64,000 bases of DNA from Lachnospiraceae bacterium (lineage in GTDB: Bacteria > Bacillota > Clostridia > Lachnospirales > Lachnospiraceae): contig JAFSRP010000061.1 in assembly GCA_017446045.1 (NCBI GenBank), forward strand, positions 62,001-126,000, read 5' to 3'. Of the stretch, positions 60,932-64,000 are shown one piece after another. A program made the translations under genes and the position numbers. The notes under the pieces were generated by a model that saw only the letters and a program-made list of their open reading frames with translations, was not told where the DNA came from and ran no database searches. Position 1 is the first letter of the stretch. Each line of letters starts with the position of its first letter.

Positions 60932-61645
60932 ATGAAGACCACGGAACAAAAAAGACCCACGATCACGCCGCAGCAGGCTGCGGCTGTCCTGGAGCACATA
61001 TTTGAACAGTGCGGTGTGGAGCCGAACACCGTCCCGATGGAGGCGCTGTCCGCCTACACTGTCTACAGAAGCGAGCGCTTCCACCTGCAGAAGGGGATCC
61101 TGGCCGCTGTACTTGTGATGTTCTTTCTTCTGCCGTTTCTGTTTGTAAGGGCACGTTTTACCGCGGACATGCAGGAGGACGGTTTAAGGAAGCTTCCGGT
61201 ATACACGGTCCGGGTAGAAAACGTACTGCCGGTCCACAGTGTCAAGGCAAGGCAGAAGAACCGCATGCTTCCGGTCTATGAGGCGGACGCGAAGACCTTT
61301 ACGATCGAACCGACCCGCAACGGGACGCTCCGGATCTCGGTGGAACTCTTTAACCGCCAGGAAACGACGATGACGACGGATGTCCAGGGCGTCGACCGCA
61401 AGGGCCCCGACTTCCTTGGAAGCGAAGTCCTTGACGGGAGGGTCTTCCTCTATGTCGGAGATGAAGGCATCGGCGTTGATTATGACGGTGTCTATGCAGC
61501 TAATGGTGCCGGTATCCGCATCCAGCCCGCGGAGACCGATCCCGATACCGGGACGGTCGTCTTTCCTTACCCTGAAGAAGCATGGGACGTCTATATACCG
61601 GACCACATCGGGAACACCCTGCATCTGGCGCTGAAATTCGAATAA
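60932..61645 (+). CDS. Single-pass membrane protein, candidate anti-sigma factor
   Basis: 237 residues from the ATG at 60932 (AGGA upstream; a TTG at 60908 adds eight residues). A cytoplasmic part of about 52 residues, rich in Gln and Glu (PQQAAAVLEHIFEQCGVEPNT), one membrane segment (about 55-72, GILAAVLVMFFLLPFLFV) and an extracellular beta-rich domain (YTVRVENVLPVHSVKARQ ... YDGVYAANGAGIRIQP). No zinc-binding anti-sigma motif is seen. The anti-sigma role is inferred from position, membrane topology and 51-bp spacing to the sigma gene. Confidence 0.6.
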   Translation: MKTTEQKRPTITPQQAAAVLEHIFEQCGVEPNTVPMEALSAYTVYRSERFHLQKGILAAVLVMFFLLPFLFVRARFTADMQEDGLRKLPVYTVRVENVLPVHSVKARQKNRMLPVYEADAKTFTIEPTRNGTLRISVELFNRQETTMTTDVQGVDRKGPDFLGSEVLDGRVFLYVGDEGIGVDYDGVYAANGAGIRIQPAETDPDTGTVVFPYPEEAWDVYIPDHIGNTLHLALKFE

Positions 61646-61681
61646 TACACTATGCAATCCTGTCCCTGAAGGGAGTTATCA

Positions 61682-62125
61682 ATGAAGAGCAAAACGGACA
61701 ACCGAAAGAAATGCATGACACAAAACACGGTGCGGCAACGTAAACTGCACGGTCTGATAACGGCGGCATTCACCGTCTGGTTCATCCTGTGGGGCTGCTG
61801 TGCATTGCCTGTCATGCCTGCCCCGTCCGGGCCGCCGGTGCTGACCGCCTATGCCGCGGAGGGGGAGAAACTCATCGTTGAGGTGGTGGAAGAGATCTCG
61901 GTCGACGACATGGTCGAACTGGAGGATAGCGAGGTACCGCTTGCGATGGGACCGGCGGAGAGGCATTTTCCCGTCATACCGGTCATATATTTCGGAACAG
62001 CAGTGCTCGTATTTGCCGGATATGAGCTGATCGGGCACCGCAGACGGAATGCTCTGTTCAGGATCCGTAAGGAAGGATATCTCGAAGAGGAGAGAAGGAA
62101 GAACATAAGGGAGGCCGTAAGATGA
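61682..62125 (+). CDS. Small secreted, membrane-anchored protein of unknown function
   Basis: 147 residues. An N-terminal signal peptide of roughly 58 residues (ITAAFTVWFILWGCCALP...AYAAEG), a short acidic extracellular part (EKLIVEVVEEISVDDMVELEDSE), a second membrane segment (VIPVIYFGTAVLVFAGYEL) and a basic cytoplasmic tail (HRRRNALFRIRKEGYLEEERRK). The plan resembles a sorted surface protein but without an LPxTG motif. GAAGGGAG lies before the ATG and the stop overlaps the next start (ATGA). I know no family for it. Confidence 0.65.
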   Translation: MKSKTDNRKKCMTQNTVRQRKLHGLITAAFTVWFILWGCCALPVMPAPSGPPVLTAYAAEGEKLIVEVVEEISVDDMVELEDSEVPLAMGPAERHFPVIPVIYFGTAVLVFAGYELIGHRRRNALFRIRKEGYLEEERRKNIREAVR

Positions 62126-64000
62126 AACGAAAGACGAGAAGACTGATCAAACGTGCGCTGGCTCTGCTCCTTGCGTTTGCGATCGTGATATCCTTCGGCC
62201 TTTATAATTCGATGGACCGTGTCCTGCAGGCGGAAGCCCTGCCTGACGATTCCGAGATCGAAGTCGTGGATGAGTACGAAGATTTCGAGGAGGAAGAGGC
62301 CGACGAGGAAGTAGTCGAGGTCTATCTGGACGAGCCTGAGGAAGAAGACGAAGAAGACGAGGCGGAAGAAGCTCCGGAAGAGGACGAGGAAGCCGACGAG
62401 GCCGACGAAGAGGACGAAGCCGATGAAGCAGATGAAGCCGAGGAAGAGGACGAAGAGGAAGAAACCACTACGATAGCCCCGGAGGACGAATACGAGGAGG
62501 ACGGGGAAGACGACGGCAGCTTCGCGGACGAATATGGGGAGGACGAGGAAGACGACGGCAGCTTTGTGGATGAAGCCGATAAAGCTGACGCTTCTTTTGA
62601 TGATTCCAATGATGAGGACGGGGATCCCGGGACCGTAACGGATACGGGCAGCGGCGGGGGCGGCGGCTCCGGCAGCAAAGAGAAAGCCGATAAGGGGAAA
62701 TCCGTTCCGGATGAGGAAAAAGAGGCGGAATATGAGGAAGAGTCCTACTACGAAGATGAGGGATTCGTGGAATTTGCCGCGACTGTCCCGCTCAAGAACG
62801 AGCGTATCATCATAGAAGTGAAAGGCAACCGCGCGACGGTCAGTTTCACAGGCGAAGAACAGGAAGAGGAGGGATTCACGTATGAAGCGCGCGGCGAAAA
62901 GACCAAGGTCGATGTCTCTGACGAGGTGATCCTGGAGCTTGCGGACGGCGAGGAGGCAAGGGCGTCCGGCATTGAGCCCGGCGTCTACTACATGGGCCTC
63001 GATAAGGACATGTTCCTGGCGGAAAGCGACAGCTTTAATAAATTTGTTATCAAGATCAAGGAAGACGGATATCTTCGCATCAAGGGAGACGGTGCAGCGG
63101 TTGAAGAGTTACCGGCTGCCATAGAAGAGTCCGGTGCGGCGGAAGAAGAGACGGAAGCCCTGACCGGGGAAATAGTGAGTCCCGCGGAAGAGGAAACTTC
63201 CGAAGCGGAGACAGAAGAAAGCCAGGAGGAAGAGACGCAGACGGAAGAAAGCACCGAGGCTTTGGAAGAAGAGACCGAGGCAGTGGAACTTCCCCCGGAG
63301 ATCCCCATGCCTGCACGTTCCTTCAGCGGCAGCGCGGGTGGCTTAAGGGTCAGCGTCGAAGCACCGGAGGGAGCATTCCCCGAAGGGACCGAGATGCGTG
63401 TGACGCCGGTCTATGATGTGGCAGATCAGATCACAGAAGGCCTTGACCTCGGGGACGGAGAATACGTAAAGAGCGTCAAAGCGGTTGACATAACATTTTA
63501 CTGTGAAGGGGAGCCCATCGAGCCTTTGGTCCCGATCCAGGTATCCTTAAAGACCAACACGATCAGTGAGGGCTCGAAGATCGTCCATGTGGATGATGCG
63601 GGTCAAGTTACGGAGATGGATGCCGCGATCGACACCTCCTCCAATATCAGCAACGCGACTTTTGATTCGGATGCATTTTCCATCTATGCGGTCGTTGAGA
63701 CCGGCGAGGACGCCAGACTGAAGGTCGTTTTCATGAGCGGCGATACGGAGCTTGCTTCCGCTTATGTGAAGCAGAGCGACATTGCGGATCTTGAAAGGAT
63801 CCTGTATGATCCGGGTGCAGGAAATCTGGATGACGGCGTGATCTTCAAGGGCTGGACGACGGAAGCAGACTATACTTCCGGAACTTCCGCGCTTACGATT
63901 GCCGGTGTCCGCGCAGCAGTCGGCGGGATGCTTCAGGACGGTATCAGTGACGAGGATACCGTGACTTATCATGCGATGCTTTTCAGGCAGTTCCGTGTCG
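62122..64000 (+). CDS. Large acidic surface protein, 3'-truncated by the window edge
   Basis: The frame from the ATG at 62122 stays open to the last base (626 codons). Residues 1-40 are a signal peptide (KRALALLLAFAIVISFGLY). Residues 47-166 are almost pure Asp/Glu/Ala, then come a Gly/Ser linker (near 175-187), a domain from about 205 to 330, a second acidic linker near 340-390, a ZU5-like/adhesin-type domain (LRVSVEAPEGAFPEGTEMRV ... ATFDSDAFSIYAVVETG) and an InlB-like repeat (VFMSGDTELASAYV, GVIFKGWTTEADYTSG). Such architecture is that of giant Firmicutes adhesins. Start overlaps the small protein's stop (ATGA). The C-terminus and any wall anchor are outside. Confidence 0.8.
   Translation, partial: MKRKTRRLIKRALALLLAFAIVISFGLYNSMDRVLQAEALPDDSEIEVVDEYEDFEEEEADEEVVEVYLDEPEEEDEEDEAEEAPEEDEEADEADEEDEADEADEAEEEDEEEETTTIAPEDEYEEDGEDDGSFADEYGEDEEDDGSFVDEADKADASFDDSNDEDGDPGTVTDTGSGGGGGSGSKEKADKGKSVPDEEKEAEYEEESYYEDEGFVEFAATVPLKNERIIIEVKGNRATVSFTGEEQEEEGFTYEARGEKTKVDVSDEVILELADGEEARASGIEPGVYYMGLDKDMFLAESDSFNKFVIKIKEDGYLRIKGDGAAVEELPAAIEESGAAEEETEALTGEIVSPAEEETSEAETEESQEEETQTEESTEALEEETEAVELPPEIPMPARSFSGSAGGLRVSVEAPEGAFPEGTEMRVTPVYDVADQITEGLDLGDGEYVKSVKAVDITFYCEGEPIEPLVPIQVSLKTNTISEGSKIVHVDDAGQVTEMDAAIDTSSNISNATFDSDAFSIYAVVETGEDARLKVVFMSGDTELASAYVKQSDIADLERILYDPGAGNLDDGVIFKGWTTEADYTSGTSALTIAGVRAAVGGMLQDGISDEDTVTYHAMLFRQFRV

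Overview
The window reads as a chromosomal segment of a Gram-positive, anaerobic Clostridia-type bacterium, most likely a fairly GC-rich member of the Lachnospiraceae or a relative. The signs are strong GGAGG ribosome binding sites, lipoproteins with an L-x-A-C lipobox, an RFN-controlled RibU, a BMP-type nucleoside transporter, ATP-dependent PEP carboxykinase, a methionine gamma-lyase-like enzyme and a CsoR-controlled copper ATPase. This assignment is an inference from gene content; no rRNA is present. Coding sequence is GC-rich while promoters and untranslated leaders are AT-rich. I saw no tRNA, rRNA, CRISPR array, insertion sequence or phage gene.

Layout. 1-9.3 kb: the 3' part of ftsH, a clostripain-like lipoprotein on the minus strand, then an ABC exporter, a short-chain dehydrogenase, a secreted glycosidase-like protein and a C39-like protein. 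9.3-9.7 kb: a purine-rich non-coding stretch with its own promoter, a five-codon ORF behind a perfect ribosome binding site and a closing hairpin. 9.7-11.4 kb: udk-tdk-GNAT on the minus strand. 11.5-16 kb: a VWA protein, an AAA+ ATPase and a cytoplasmic leucine-rich-repeat protein. 16-27 kb: nucleoside uptake (BMP lipoprotein; ATPase and two permeases) and deoC, interrupted by a MATE transporter, a YoaP-like acetyltransferase, a ROK kinase and a second dehydrogenase. 27-32.5 kb: csoR-copA with a copZ-like C-terminal domain, and divergent mutY-msrA. 32.5-36.4 kb: a second AAA+/VWA operon with a membrane protein. 36.5-43.4 kb: cstA, a lipoprotein, a cytoplasmic 5'-nucleotidase-like enzyme, RFN-ribU and trpS. 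43.4-51.7 kb: methionine gamma-lyase, DAHP synthase and divergent aroB-aroA-aroC/chorismate mutase-aroE/aroK-aroQ. 51.7-58.6 kb: LysR and flavin reductase, pckA, a CASTOR/POLLUX-like channel protein, a small unknown and a tyrosine phosphatase. 58.9-64 kb: signal peptidase I, a degenerate GGDEF protein, an ECF sigma factor, a probable anti-sigma-like membrane protein, a small secreted membrane-anchored protein and the start of a very acidic surface protein that runs off the window.

How the genes work together. The aro cluster, with the divergent DAHP synthase, encodes every step from erythrose-4-phosphate plus PEP to prephenate in six polypeptides, two of them bifunctional fusions. The BMP lipoprotein and ABC genes would import nucleosides, which udk, tdk and deoC then salvage or degrade. 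CsoR would relieve copA, whose mRNA also carries an internal start for a free CopZ-like chaperone.

The best candidates for an undescribed system are the two unrelated-looking AAA+/VWA modules (11.5-16 kb and 32.5-36.4 kb), each with a different third partner, followed by the non-coding locus at 9.3-9.7 kb and the sigma factor/signal peptidase/surface protein locus at the right edge.
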